Shown piece by piece: positions 21,904 through 33,657 of a stretch of 64,000 bases of DNA (the first letter of the stretch is position 1; each line of letters opens with the position of its first letter). The notes below the pieces were generated by a model. That model worked only from the letters and a program-made list of their open reading frames with translations, was not told where the DNA came from and searched no databases. The stretch comes from Apodospora peruviana (lineage: Eukaryota; Ascomycota; Sordariomycetes; Sordariales; Lasiosphaeriaceae): positions 1 to 64,000 of the forward strand of contig JAUEDM010000004.1 in assembly GCA_033439685.1 (NCBI GenBank). The letters are read 5' to 3'. Made by a program: the position numbers and the translations under genes.

Positions 21904-22489
21904 TCATCGTCGAACTTCGAAATCCGTTTCATTTTCCACAACATCGCGGTCCTCCTGGTCAAGTCTGACGACGTGCGAGTGGCTAGGACCCTTGTCAACC
22001 TCTTTCAGGAAGCTCTTGATGGCGGCTTCATCGCCTTGGGCTTCGCCTTCGACCTGAACTCGGTTCGAAATTTTGGTGGTGAGTGCCGGTTCAATCCTAT
22101 CTCCAGTATGTAGACGTACCTTGTTGTTATCGGTGTTGCGAACCCAGCCGGTGAGTTTGTGCTCGATGGCTCGTTTCTGGGTGAAATATCTTTTCACTAT
22201 CAACCTATGTCTTGCATGACTACCTGAGGCTCGAGAAGGGCGGATGATAGACCAGGAGCTTACCGAAAGCCAACACCTGAAATATTGCCAAGACACAATT
22301 AATTGGTCAACGATTACATGCAATTTGGATGAGTTTTTGCAGACATGATGTCTTCACATACCTTGGACCATGCCGCCGTGGGCAAGGAAATAGACCTACA
22401 ACGAGCCAACAATCAACACGTTAGACGCTGCATGTGAACCGTGTAATATGCCAAATACATGGGTTTTCCTCACTCACCCTTTTGACCAT
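21904..22489 (-). CDS. Acylphosphatase
   Basis: Five tiny exons join in frame: 22489-22478 (12 nt), 22395-22362 (34), 22276-22264 (13), 22189-22120 (70) and 22053-21904 (150), total 279 nt, 92 residues, the standard length of the family. It hydrolyses acyl phosphates such as 1,3-bisphosphoglycerate and carbamoyl phosphate. Signature 1 is GMVQGVGFRYFTQKRA with the phosphate-binding R20; signature 2 is GWVRNTDNNKVEGEAQG with the catalytic N38. All donors are GTNNGN types and phases agree at every junction. The microexon encodes only VGF and part of R20, so simple open-frame scans miss the N-terminus. Confidence 0.92.
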
Positions 22490-23667
22490 GTTTGTAATTA
22501 GACGATTTCGTTGAAAGAGAATTGAGTTGAAAAGTTGTTCAGGTAGGTGAATCGGTGAGGTAGGTTTTAGTATGCAAGTGAAGTCAGTGAAACTGAATCA
22601 ACCGATCGACAGTGATGTCAACGACCACCCAATGGAGCTGCGATAAGATAAGCTCAGGCCCGAAGTGGGGCTCAAGTTCCCCGGCACGGGCCCGGCAAAC
22701 GGCATTTCCATCTGAAAAAGCCAAGTCTCTCTCCCAAGACGAATGAGGGATTGAAGCTGGCTCGCCATTCATGTTTGTATTTGAGGTACGCTTCTGTCCA
22801 TGGCTCAGTTCGTCATCATTCAGGATACTAAATGCAACACTCTTTCCGCATATCAATCGGGGAATGCAAGAAAACACTCCAGTGCAGGGCAGAAGTCGAA
22901 AGAACCTTTCAAGAGCTGGAGGACAAACCTGGAAACTACCGGTAGCTTAACGGTAGCTGCAGATGTGATGTCCTTGTTGAGGAGGCTGGAACAAGAGTGT
23001 TGTGACTGTCAAGCGAATGGAAGTGATGATGAATCACCGCTGGCGGCCACTGCCTGGTCCTTACGGATACCACCGCCGTGTCCGTACCACGGGGCGGGTC
23101 GAGCTCTCCAGGGATTCAGCGTGTTCAGCCGCCGCAGCGTGTTCTGCGTGTCGTCTCCAGCAGCGCGTCGCACACGCTCCACTACCAGGTACACACCTGC
23201 CCTGGTCGTCCACCCAAAACCTCAAACCGACAACAAAAAAAACAAAAGTCAGAAATCGTATCTCCTGACAACGCCGATTTGATATAGTGTTCTCACGCTC
23301 TTAAACACATGGCAATCTTCTGAACCACCATACATATTGCGAATACCACCGTCCTGCCTGTCCGGCGCGCTCGCTACCCCGCAATTGTCCCTTTCTGGAC
23401 GCGTCCACGTCCCTTGTCCCGACTTCCGAGCAGCCCAAAGCGACCCTGTGGGATCGGGAGCACAACAATTCCCGGTCGCACGCGAGTGACCACAACCAAA
23501 CCTCACCGCGATTATAAGACACCACTCTGTGCAGTTTCTGACTGTGTCATCGAGAGCCGGGGAGACCAGGAACTCCTGAGGAGCCATGGCCATGGTGCTC
23601 TAAGCGGTCCAAGTCGCCCTTTCTGCCATTTCTGCCCCTGCGCCCGACGCGGTTCGTTTTCGCCAGC
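22490..23667. other. Bidirectional intergenic region
   Basis: Shared upstream region of the divergent acylphosphatase and sirtuin genes. Overlapping frames at 22800-23282 and 23249-23593 have no recognisable features. Confidence 0.4.
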
Positions 23668-26600
23668 ATGCCGACCACCCAGGTAGAACCGGCCTCGCAC
23701 GAGTTACTGCAGGACATCGCGAATACCCTGTGGAAGTCACGCAAAGTTGTCGTGATCACGGGCGCTGGTATAAGTACCAATTCGGGCATCCCAGTACGTT
23801 TTGACGCGTCAACGCTGCTTGCATGTTGCTCCGAAAGACGCTCTGCTAACTCCCTTTTCAGGACTTCCGGTCAGAGAACGGATTGTATTCACTCATACAG
23901 GCTCAATTTGACGCCGCAGCTGCCGGGGAAGCTGCCGGCAACACCGACGATGCCGACGAGTCCGACATGTCCTCGCAAGGCGCCAGTGAGAGGCCGAGCA
24001 AGCGGAGAAGGATATCTCGCAACAGCACCAACTCCGCACCAGACGAAAGCTCCGATAGCATTGTCTACGCAAACGGGGAAGTGATACAGGCGAGGGGTTT
24101 GGAAATAGAGAGCGAGAGGGAACGCGGCCAGTTTGAGGGTGTTGCAGGTGCAGATACGCCCAGACGGACTGAAGAAGACGCGTTAAATCCACCGCCTCCG
24201 TGCGAAACAGATGACAGGCTTCCCAAGGTTCCAGAACCGCGACATGACGCGGCTACGTTGGATGTGAAAGGGCTCGAGCATGCGCCAGGCCCGCCTGATG
24301 AAGCTCCAGGCGATCAACCGGTGACGCCTAACCGCGCCACTGGAGTTCCGTTGGGCGGCTTGACTCCTCTTCCCAGCCCGATGCTCCCTGGCCGACACGA
24401 GAGCGCCGGCGGCTTTTCTGGACGCGTCCGTATGGAGCCGCACACACACTTCGCATCATCTCCTCCGAGCACATCTCTTGATGGCTTACAGCCCCGGTTG
24501 GATTCTGACCCGACGCACCCACAAACTATTAGCTCCTCACCGCTATCTTCTCCCCCACCAATCCTCTTTGACCCTTACCAAGCTTCGTCGCGGCGGACAT
24601 CAAGTTCACCATCGCCGTCTTCCTCTCAAGACAGCGCATCTTCTGGGTTGGAAAACGAGGACTCGTCGTCTTCCTCCACCCCTCTCCTCACATCACAGTC
24701 TTCGTTTGGCTCATCCTCGAGCCGACATACGCTCCCAAATCTCAAAGGTCGAGACCTCTTCGACGCCCAAATATGGTCGTGTCCGATCAGGACATCCGTT
24801 TTCTACACCTTTGCCACCACTCTGAGGCAGAAGGTCCGGGATGCCGAACCGACAAGCAGTCACCAGTTCGTTAGTACTCTTCGGAACAGCAGGAAACTTG
24901 TCAGATGCTACACCCAAAATATCGATCAACTCGAGGAACGCGTCGGGCTGACCACGTCTCTTGAGTTGGGCCCTGGGAGCCGATATCGCTTTTCTGCGCG
25001 ATCGGGACGAAACTCTGGAGGCACACGCGGGCCGATCAAGGACTCTGAGACGTCCAGCCTAAGTCAGGTCCGTGTAAATGGGCCAGATGGTGAAACTCTG
25101 GTCGAGTCTCAAGCCGCCAGATCCGGATCTCAACAACCGGATACCTCGACAAGCCAGCTTGGTGGCTTCGGTGACACCAAGCTAGGAGATCAAGACGTGT
25201 CGGCGGCTATACCAACCGCAGCTGAGCCATCCTCCCAGCTTGTCAGTGACGTCGTGATCACTGACGTCCCTACTCTGCCTGCTGCGTCGGTGATAAAACC
25301 TGCGTCGACTCCTCCCAACCGCGGCGTCGAGTGTGTCTTCCTACACGGTTCCCTCGCCGAGCTTCGCTGTTTCGTCTGCGGCCGTACCTCGTCCTGGGAC
25401 GACGACGCTCGACAGGCAGACACTCTTGCTGGCCGACAACCGACCTGTCCGCACTGCGCTGGAGCCACGGCGGCCCGGGAAGAGCGCGGGAAGCGGGCCC
25501 TTGGCGTTGGCAAGCTCAGACCGGACATTGTCTTGTACGGGGAAGAACATCCACATGCCCATCTCATTAGTCCCATCGTCCAGCACGATCTCTCGCTCGG
25601 CCCGGACATGCTACTCATTTTAGGGACCAGCATGCGTGTCCACGGGCTCAAAGTATTGGTGAGGGAGTTTGCTAAAGCAGTCCACGACCGCGGCGGGAAG
25701 GTGGTTTTTGTCAACTTCACAAAGCCTCCGGAGAGCGTGTGGGCAGATATCATTGACTACTGGGTCCAGTGGGACTGCGACGCGTGGGTTGGCGACTTGC
25801 AGAAGAGAAAGCCAGCGTTGTGGCTGCCGCCTGGCACCGTCATCCCGAGAGAAGATAAGCCGAAGAAGATACCCAAGGCATCGCGGAGGACCAGTGGCGG
25901 CGAGAGTGGGAAGCGGAAAGACGATTCGAGCGGAATTTCGAAGGCAAACAAAGAGAGTGACCGCCCAGTCAAGGGACCAGCTGGTAGGTCACGCAAGGAG
26001 GGTGGTAGGGTAAAGAAGGAGGCCGAGGAGCCAGAGATTGTTGCAAACCCTCTACCTGAGCGTGCTCCTAAACCTCCATCGGAAACCGCTCCGGATCTTT
26101 CATTGGGAACTGCTCCCACTGCTTCATCGGAAACATCTCCGATTGCCCCATGGGCGCAGGTGGCCTCACCACCGGCGTCATCGCCGCCGCCGCCGCCGCC
26201 GGGTCCAGCTCTGGCTCCGCCCAGTCTTCCCAGAAAGTTGCCGAGGGTGACTCGGGAGCCGAAGTTGAACCCAGATGCAAAGCGACCAGCATCTGTTCGC
26301 GATCACAAGTTGAACGGCGCATACCTCGTCTGGAAGATCATGGGCGATTTACATCGTATAACGGGAAATTCCGCGGCTGCAGCGTCAGCTGCATCCTCAG
26401 CTCTGCAACCCAAGCCCAAGACTAAGAGGGCACGCAAGTCAGCCCCTGCTGCCCTTTTATCTCGCGATACCACAACCCGATCGCCGAACACATTTGGCGA
26501 TCTAGGAGACGCGGAGATCAAGGAACCAACGAAAGAGTCGTTGAAGGATGAGAAGTCGTCGATTGCGGACGTCCCCAATCCCGTGCCCTGGGCCGCGAGC

Positions 26601-27554
26601 TTGTCTACCTCTATCGACCAAGAGAGTTCGATTTCGACAGCGGTTAAGAGCCGCAAGCGTAAACGGACGACATGGAAGATGATTCGGGGCGTGGAGACTC
26701 GCGTTGACCTGGACGCCGAGGATGGCCATGACATGCCGCGGCCCAAGCGTGACGCGGAGACATCCAATACCGAAGTCGTCTCCAAACTTTCGTCAGCGCC
26801 ACCTAGATCTCGGGCGCTGCCGAGGCCGACCCCTTCGTTGCCTCCGCCAACCCCGACCAGACATCTACAGCACGCTCCACACATACCACCGTTGAAGGAG
26901 CCTGGTTTCGACAAAGACATCGACTTCGACAGCGGCTTTTCGGAAACAGACAGGTTAATCGCGGAACTCAATAACAACCTCGGTGGCGGCGGCATCTCTA
27001 CAGGGTTTGAGAGGACGGATCGGTTCATTGCCAAGTACAACCTGCAGGCAACTCGCCCGACGACACCTGTGCTGCAGCTGCCGTTGCAGCTGGCTCCTTT
27101 GAGAAACCAGCAGACTAACAAAAAGACCACGACGAAAACGTCAAATAATATCTCGCGTCCAAAACTACAACCACTGGAACCAAAGGTCATGTCGCCCGGT
27201 CCGCAGGCCGACCTCTCGCCCAACGTGGGTTCTCCACCATTGCCGACCCCGACGGTGAACCACGACGGAAACGCCATGTCAAGGGCGTGCAGCAACGCGT
27301 TCTTCTTTGTTGACCCCTTGACGGACCAGCTGCAGTATCCGCCGTCGTGGTTGGACCGATCGTACGAGAAGAGCGAGTTCCAGGTATATAGTCCTTACTG
27401 CGCCAGTCCTGCTTTTGGTGGCCAGAGCATTCAGGACTTTGGTCCGGAAGACCAGCTTCGGCGGGAGCAAGAAGCGGCGATGATGTTGTCTATGATGGGT
27501 ACTGCTGGCGGTGGAGGACAAGGACATCATCATGGACATCAGGGACTCTTTTGA
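23668..27554 (+). CDS. hst4: NAD-dependent protein deacetylase, Hst3/Hst4-type sirtuin
   Basis: Exons 23668-23793 and 23862-27554, 1272 residues. Sirtuins remove acetyl groups using NAD; fungal Hst3/Hst4 enzymes act on histone H3 K56ac in the nucleus. Visible motifs: GAGIST (32-37) and DFR (43-45) of the NAD pocket, CYTQNIDQ (N395, D397), catalytic H537 in FLHGSL, zinc cysteines C545, C548, C571 and C574, and LILGTSMRVHG. A ~290-residue low-complexity insertion (about 45-336), rich in Ser/Pro/Asp/Glu, splits the Rossmann core just after DFR, and a ~550-residue disordered, basic and proline-rich tail follows the catalytic domain. Large insertions and tails are known in filamentous-fungal Hst4/HstD proteins, which have been linked to control of secondary metabolism. 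The single intron falls between GIP and DFR. Confidence 0.92.
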
Positions 27555-27736
27555 TTGATTGCTACGAATGAGTATTTTTTTTTTTTTTGATGCATGTTGG
27601 GAATGGGTTTATTATTCTATATGCAGCAGCGCATGTCCAAACTGGACAGAGATACCTTAAGATAAACATATGAAGATTATATTATTGTCACAGCTCGATA
27701 ACTCTGCCATGCGTTTCCCTTCTGGTTCTCCGCCTC

Positions 27737-29154
27737 TCAAGCAGTGGTGGTGACGCTACCGCCCTTCTCCTGGGGTATCCCTGGCGACGCGAGACTCATC
27801 TGCTGAACATTGCTCAGCCCGGTCCCGCGCGTTATGAGCGTCGAAATGCGCGACTTGCGCGAGTCGGGATGCACCACAAGACCGAGCCACGGCAGCCAGG
27901 CGACCAACATCCTGACGGCAAACGGCCGGGCGACGATGGCGTAGCTGTGCGATCTGGGCGGCATTCGCAGTCCCGGGGACTGAACATGCTGCTCTTCGGC
28001 GGGATTCTCCTGGAACGAGTCCCTTGGAGCAGCATCATCAGGTGTTCCCTCCGAGTCACCAACATCATCGGAGGACTCGAAATCGCTTTCTTTGTTTCTC
28101 TCGCCGTCCTCGCCCCACTTCTCCTTGAACATTTGGTAGAGAATGCGGACGAAGCTGAACATCCCGACCAGGAAGGGGAGCAGTTGGCTGGGCAGCTGGA
28201 GGCCGCCGTCGTGTCGGCCGCCCAGCACGCCGTGCACGTGGTTGAAGTTGAGGGTGACCTCGACCGTGACGGCAGACCAGAGTAGCCAGAATAGGTTGCC
28301 GATCCGCAGGAACTTGTAGACGAGCTTGAGCCTGTGGTTTGCGAGAGTCTGTTTAGCATGCATGACCGCTAACTTGGCATGATAATGGATGGACATGGGA
28401 TGGGATAAGGTACTCACTCTTTATGAGTAAACCCGGTAGCATATTTTGTGCGGTTGCGACTACTCCACCGCTTGAACTCGAAAAAGCCCTTGACGTTCAC
28501 AAAACTGACGTATCCCGCCAGACTCGACGCCAGAAACATGACGCCGAAGTAGACGGCGCAGCACGCGCACACGACGAGGTAGTAGTACCTTATCCCGCCG
28601 TTGGCGCGCAGCTTCGCAAAGAAGAAGGTGTACAGCACACCGCACTCGGGAAGGTTTGGCGGGTCGTCCTGGCGATCGTTGGGGCCGCCCAGCTTCCACA
28701 GCCCGCCGTTGACGCCGCGCAGCCAGAACCAGAAGCCAAACAGGCTGACGCCGAAGCTGACGATCAGGCGGATGTGAGTCCCGAAGCCGCCGAACATGCG
28801 CACCGCGCGCGGGCCTTTGGAGGAGTAGAGAGAGGTGCGGTAGCCCCAGAGGGACAAGACGCCGAAGACGGTGCCGCCGCAGAGGTGCATGAGCACGAGG
28901 CCGTCGAGTTCTGTTAGGGAGCGTGTGCGGGCGTCGTTGCCCATCGCGATGAGCAGGGTCAGCAGGAAGATGGTGGAGGTGTCGGATGCGCCGCCGAACT
29001 GCGAGGGCAGGAGGGTGTTGGCTAGGTACGAGGCCAGCCAGGTGAAGTAGATGCCCATCCGGACGCCGAAGCCGTAGTAGTCGGTTGCGAACTCGGACTG
29101 GCATTGGGCGTGGTCCTCCTCCCGGGGCGCGAGGAGGGTTGTGATGACATCCAT
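27737..29154 (-). CDS. Polytopic membrane protein, unknown function (paralogue-like to 59608)
   Basis: Exons 29154-28418 and 28331-27737 (GA|gtgagt...ccacag|G), 443 residues. The N-terminus reads DYYGFGVRMGIYFTWLASY, and about seven hydrophobic helices follow, including a predicted pair around the WLRGVNGGLW segment. The last ~100 residues form an acidic loop (ESSDDVGDSEGTPDD) followed by one more hydrophobic stretch. The N-terminal G-x-G-[VI]-R-[MV]-G-[IF]-Y pattern recurs in the protein at 59608-61323, suggesting one fungal family of membrane proteins. No transporter or receptor signature is recognised. Convergent with the sirtuin gene. Confidence 0.8.
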
Positions 29155-30084
29155 TTTTGTTTGTCTATGTCTTTTGGTTTAGACCTCTGCGAACGAAACC
29201 AAAAAAAAAAAGTGTTTGCGACGGGGCAAGACACAACACAGACGGACGGACGGACTGTAAGGAGTGCTGGTGCTGTGGCCAAGCAAGAAAATCAGGCTGG
29301 ATAGGAGGAACCAGGACCTGCTGCTCTCCTTTTGTAAGACGAACCACACAGATAAACAACAACACCTCCCTCAGCTCTTCGTCCCGATCTGAAGAAATTG
29401 CGGGAATCGCGTCACGTTCATCACATGACGTGCATGTCGTCGGCCGCCCCTTGACTGCAATTGTCCTAGCCCCGTGTGCTGCTGAAGGGTGTGTGTTACT
29501 CCAGCACCCCTGTCGTTCCAAGAAACAGCATGCAGCCCTGGCGCCAGCAGCGGAAAGGATAGTTCAACTACAGTCAGGCATCCAATTAGAGGACGACAAG
29601 ATGCATCCCTATGGCCCCCAAATTAGTGCTTGGGCAGACTGGTATCTCGCTGCCTGATATCACACCACAATCAGTTAGTGAGAGAGTGCCGAGGTATACC
29701 GGAGGATAGAGGTCTGCCCTACCTACGGTACCTTATGTTACACAGAGCTAGCCTGCAGTGTTCTTGTTCTTCTGCTCGTATTGACACATGTAGGTAGCCC
29801 TGCATCAACAACAACTCGACCCGCCGCCATGCATCTGCCGCCCGCCCTGTCCCGACCGACCGATGAACAAACATGCGTGTTCGGATGTAGGAGCTGGTAT
29901 GCACATTGAGAAGCTATACTGGGACAGAAGGTTAATTAACTAACCGCTTGTATAATTAGTAGACGGGATCGAAGAATCGAATTGAATTAGATGACACGGG
30001 ACAAATGAAAATGTCTTCAGATCGGCCGTTGTGCAGCAGTTTAAATGTCAAGCAGGGAAGGATCAACAAAAAATGCCAAAGGTA
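29155..30084. other. Intergenic, no protein gene seen
   Basis: Promoter side of the membrane-protein gene, extending to the tRNA. The longer frame at 29157-29657 starts at a non-ATG codon and has no features. Confidence 0.4.
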
Positions 30085-30168
30085 GGTCGTACCCGGAATC
30101 GAACCGGGGTTACCAGAAAGAACTGAGAGAATCAGAATCTGGTGTGATGACCGCTACACTATACAACC
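30085..30168 (-). tRNA. tRNA-Gln (CUG anticodon) with 13-nt intron
   Basis: On the minus strand GGTTGTA (5') pairs with TACGACC (3') as the acceptor stem. The D-arm is GTGTAGCGGTCATCAC (A-box-like). The anticodon stem is CCAGA/TCTGG with loop TTCTGA-T and CTG at positions 34-36. The T-arm is CCCGG-TTCGATT-CCGGG (B box). An intron of 13 nt (plus-strand 30119-30131) follows base 37, the canonical eukaryotic position. CCA is not encoded, as expected. Confidence 0.93.
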
Positions 30169-30808
30169 TTGTTTCAAGTCCGAGTTTATGGAGTCTGTGG
30201 TTTTGTGGAGACCCAGGCTTGGTTGGGCTTTTATCAAAGGCGATCCCGACAAGTCTGTACAGTGGGCCGTAAATAGGTGGAGATGCTGCAGTTAGTCCTC
30301 TCTTGATTTATTATTGTGACAACAGAACCCATCAACATTTATCCTTTATGCGCAGCGCAAGTGAAATACAGCACACAACAAACTCGACTTGAGAGTAATA
30401 GATATGTTAGTCGACGACCCAAATTCGGAAGCGGGGAACTGCAAATTGGCTCTTCTATAGCTCTTGGCATTGTTATTAACAGGTTGAGGTATTCGGAAGA
30501 AGTGCGTCCTCAGCCGGATGCGTTCCATGCCAGTTTGCCACTTCGCCAGGGCGCATTTACCCACTGGCTGTCACTGTCGTCGTAATGATTAGCAATCTTA
30601 TATCGTCGTATCTATATCAGCTAATAGTCCCGAGCTATAGCCCCCTCGCGTAGATACATGGCAGATATTAGATACTCGGGAGATGGAATCATGGGAATCT
30701 GGGGTATGAAACTGATAATTATTTTAACCTCGATGCACCCCAGATTTCAGCATATTCGGGGTCGGTATCTTGGAGATTTCTTCATCGTTCTCATCACCAA
30801 GCACCATT
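30169..30808. other. Intergenic, no gene seen
   Basis: Between the tRNA and the PEBP gene. Short frames only. Confidence 0.4.
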
Positions 30809-31479
30809 ATGCTTACCATAACCCTCACTTCGGGCTTGCTCCTGGCTGCCGCCGCCGGCCTGGTGGCAGCACAGACGCCGCCAGGCTTCACCCCTGAAGT
30901 CAAGGACCGACTGGACCTCATCGTCGGTTCAAAGGTGATCACAGTGCCGGGAACGAGTCTCACGAAAGCAGAGACGGCAAAACAACCCGGGTTGGGGACA
31001 AGCGACGTCGCACTGACAGGCGCCTCGTACTTGTGGATGATGATAGACCAGGACGTGTAAGCAAGCCCCCTCCACTCCCACTAACCAAATCTCTTTCTGA
31101 GCAAACAACTCTAATAAATGATTCTGGCCCAAAACATAGCCCAGCAAACTTCCAGAACCCTTCAGCGGGCGGCCGCAAAACCAATCTCCACGCGATGATC
31201 CAGGGCTTCAAGCCGTCTGGTCAGACCGACGCGAACGGCGTGCACACGCTGACCTCGACGGCGACGGGGCCGATTCCGTACACGGGCCCGGCCCCACCGG
31301 CGGAAAAGCCGCCGTACGCGCACCGCTACGTCAGTCTGCTGTACGAAGTGCCCGCGACGCTGTCTGTGACGAAGCAGCAAGTCGGGCAGACGTTTGGGTT
31401 CGATCTGGCGGCTTTTGTCAAGACCGTTGGGTTGACGACGCCGCCTGTGCGGGCGAATTATTGGAATGTTACTGGTTAG
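30809..31479 (+). CDS. Secreted phosphatidylethanolamine-binding protein (PEBP family)
   Basis: Exons 30809-31056 and 31140-31479 (GT|gtaagc...acatag|C), 195 residues. MLTITLTSGLLLAAAAGLVAA is a signal peptide with cleavage near AAQ|TPP. The PEBP core is recognisable: TSDVALTGASYLWMMIDQDV (ligand-pocket DxD-type strand), a LHAMIQGF strand, and TGPIPYTGPAPPAEKPPYAHRY-like residues matching the family GP-x-PP-x-x-x-x-HRY motif (described, not quoted in full). PEBPs bind anionic ligands or inhibit carboxypeptidases and kinases; the fungal secreted members are not well characterised. The start codon is the ATG giving a compact signal peptide, not the in-frame codon 13 codons upstream. Confidence 0.88.
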
Positions 31480-31620
31480 GTTCATGTACATGTACATGTA
31501 GGTGACGGGACCTAGGTATCTATCTCTGAAGGTTAGGGCTGGTGATTCGTGGGGAATTTTGTAGTAAGAATGGCTGGGCCACTCATACAATCTTAATCAA
31601 GACCGAGACACACACTGTAA

Positions 31621-33657
31621 TCACTGCTTAATCTTCTCGCCTTCTCCTACCCCAGATTCGGTCTTCGAAACCAACCATCCCTCCAAAAACTTGATCAACT
31701 TATCCACAAGAGCCCTCTCCTCACCACGAATCAGCATCAACTTCTCGCCATACCCGCTATCCCTCCCCAGCCCTGTCCTCAAAATATCCACCATGTTCCT
31801 GCCATCCCACTCCGCTGCCACCGCATTCGTACCGCCGAATCGGTCAACCAACCACTTGACGAAATCGGCCCTGTCCTTCGACACGTAATAATCAAGCGGT
31901 GCCGACGGAAACGAAAAGCGGGCGATTTTGGGCTCGGTCGCCTTGCTGAATAACCAAACCAATTCGAGGAGCGCGGTTGTTTCGCCGGGCGGTGGAGCCG
32001 GTGTATGCCGTCCGGTAGGTATGTGCATCGGCTTCCGCCGGGCGTTGATGTCTGCGCCCGCGGCGACGAGGCAGCTCACCGTCGCGCGCGCGAGGTGCGC
32101 CACGGGCTGACGATCGTGGTGGTTACCGCCGAAGAGCGCACGTGTGGTGATGTAAGTGTACAGAAACGTGTCGAGGTCTTCTTCGTCTTGATGGTAGTAG
32201 GATTTGTCAGAGAGAAGGGTGGAGAGCAGGTCCTCCCATGCCGAGACGACGGCGTCGTGTTCTTCTTTTCTAGCTCTACCGGTGTCGGTTGTGGGGTTGG
32301 TAACATCACAGGGTGATACCCATGCTAGGAATATTGGAGGGAGGCAGTCATAATGCGCCAGGATCTCAGCGGTGTTGGTTCTCAGGGCTCCGTGGCGCAC
32401 CAGCAGTCTCAGGGCAGAGAGGAAGTGGCCAGAGGCAAGCTGGCGGACCGTCCATTTGTCGAGCAGGAGCTCGACTGGTGTGGAAGTCGATTGGCCCCAG
32501 TAGGTGCCCCTGTGTCTGACCATGAGCGTCTCGTCAGTCCGCTCCCACTCGTCCAGCGGCTGTTCCGGCGTGACCGAAACGCCGTGGTCGAGCAGGTACT
32601 CGAGTTTCGTGACGGCGCTTTCCGTCCACTCGGGCACGTTGGTCAGAAACGTGAGCAACGGTGTTGTGAACATCATGGCACGACACGATCTGTCGTCGCT
32701 CACAAACGGCACACGCACGTTGATGTCGGCGCCGTAGTCGAGACATAGCTGCATCATTGCGATGCTTGCATCTTCTTCCACTTTAGAGGTCGTGGTGGTG
32801 GTAGTGGCCATGGCGTACGCAGCTGCCAGGACGGGGACATGGAGAGGACGATGCGGCAGCGCGAGATGGCGCGGACGCGGTTCGGCACTAACATGTGCGC
32901 CCCTCTCGACGAGCAAACGAAAAATATCGGATCGGCGTGCGAGGACGGCGGCAGACAGCGGCGCCATGAATGTCTTGCGAACTCTGTCGCCTTTGTCGCT
33001 GCGCACGTAGTTCGGATCCGCTCGGCTGTCGTCGAGCACCGTCTGCACGATATCTAGCGGCACGGTCCCCGGCTGGTCGGCAAACCGAAGAAGATCCAGG
33101 AAAACATGATTGATCGTGATCTGGTCGAAGAAGCGGGTAAGCAGGTTGGAGGGCGGGCCCAAAAAGGGACGCAGGAAGAGGTCGATGTTGGCAGGCCGTC
33201 GGCACAGGCTGCGCGCCAGGCCGCGCACCGTGAACGGATCGACCTTCCCATGCTCGTCGTCGACGTCGACAGTGGCCCCGAGGTCCAGCAAGTGCCGGAA
33301 CGTGTCGGGCTGATTGTGCTTGGCAGCGAGGTACAGCGTCAAGGTTTTGTACGCCGTAGAGGTGGCGCACATAGGCGGCGGCAAGCAAACCGCGCTGACG
33401 GAGGCTCCGTAGGAGAGGGCGCGATCGATGGTGCCCATCACGCCGTGTTTGCAGGCCCACGCCATGGCCTGGTTGCGGTTGTCCTCGTGTGCGTAGAGGA
33501 CATGTTCGAGGCGGGCGCCGAGATGTTTGCTGCACTGGCCGAGTCGCGCCATGGCCCTGGGGTTTAGGTGGGCGACGATGTTGTCCAGCAGTTCCTGGGG
33601 AAGCAGCGCGATAAGGGACGGTCGTGAAGGGTCCATGGTGATGGCAGTCTGGCTCAT
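31621..33657 (-). CDS. F-box protein with ankyrin repeats
   Basis: Single exon of 678 residues. Residues ~15-50 (SLIALLPQELLDNIVAHLNP and a LGQCSKHLGARL block) form an F-box. Ankyrin-like units follow, for example KTLTLYLAAKHNQPDTFRHL followed by LDLGATVDVDDEHG, APLSAAVLARRSDIFRLLVE followed by RGAHV, and a CLDYGADINVRV block, with further degenerate units to the C-terminus. Predicted substrate adaptor of an SCF ubiquitin ligase; many fungal genomes carry expanded families of this type. No sign of splicing or damage. Confidence 0.85.
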   Translation of the reverse strand: MSQTAITMDPSRPSLIALLPQELLDNIVAHLNPRAMARLGQCSKHLGARLEHVLYAHEDNRNQAMAWACKHGVMGTIDRALSYGASVSAVCLPPPMCATSTAYKTLTLYLAAKHNQPDTFRHLLDLGATVDVDDEHGKVDPFTVRGLARSLCRRPANIDLFLRPFLGPPSNLLTRFFDQITINHVFLDLLRFADQPGTVPLDIVQTVLDDSRADPNYVRSDKGDRVRKTFMAPLSAAVLARRSDIFRLLVERGAHVSAEPRPRHLALPHRPLHVPVLAAAYAMATTTTTTSKVEEDASIAMMQLCLDYGADINVRVPFVSDDRSCRAMMFTTPLLTFLTNVPEWTESAVTKLEYLLDHGVSVTPEQPLDEWERTDETLMVRHRGTYWGQSTSTPVELLLDKWTVRQLASGHFLSALRLLVRHGALRTNTAEILAHYDCLPPIFLAWVSPCDVTNPTTDTGRARKEEHDAVVSAWEDLLSTLLSDKSYYHQDEEDLDTFLYTYITTRALFGGNHHDRQPVAHLARATVSCLVAAGADINARRKPMHIPTGRHTPAPPPGETTALLELVWLFSKATEPKIARFSFPSAPLDYYVSKDRADFVKWLVDRFGGTNAVAAEWDGRNMVDILRTGLGRDSGYGEKLMLIRGEERALVDKLIKFLEGWLVSKTESGVGEGEKIKQ

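Noticed and set aside
22800..23282. 160-codon frame upstream of the sirtuin
   Set aside because: Non-conserved looking, overlaps the bidirectional promoter and other frames; no motif.
29157..29657. 166-codon frame
   Set aside because: No ATG start and no features; overlaps the promoter of the membrane-protein gene.
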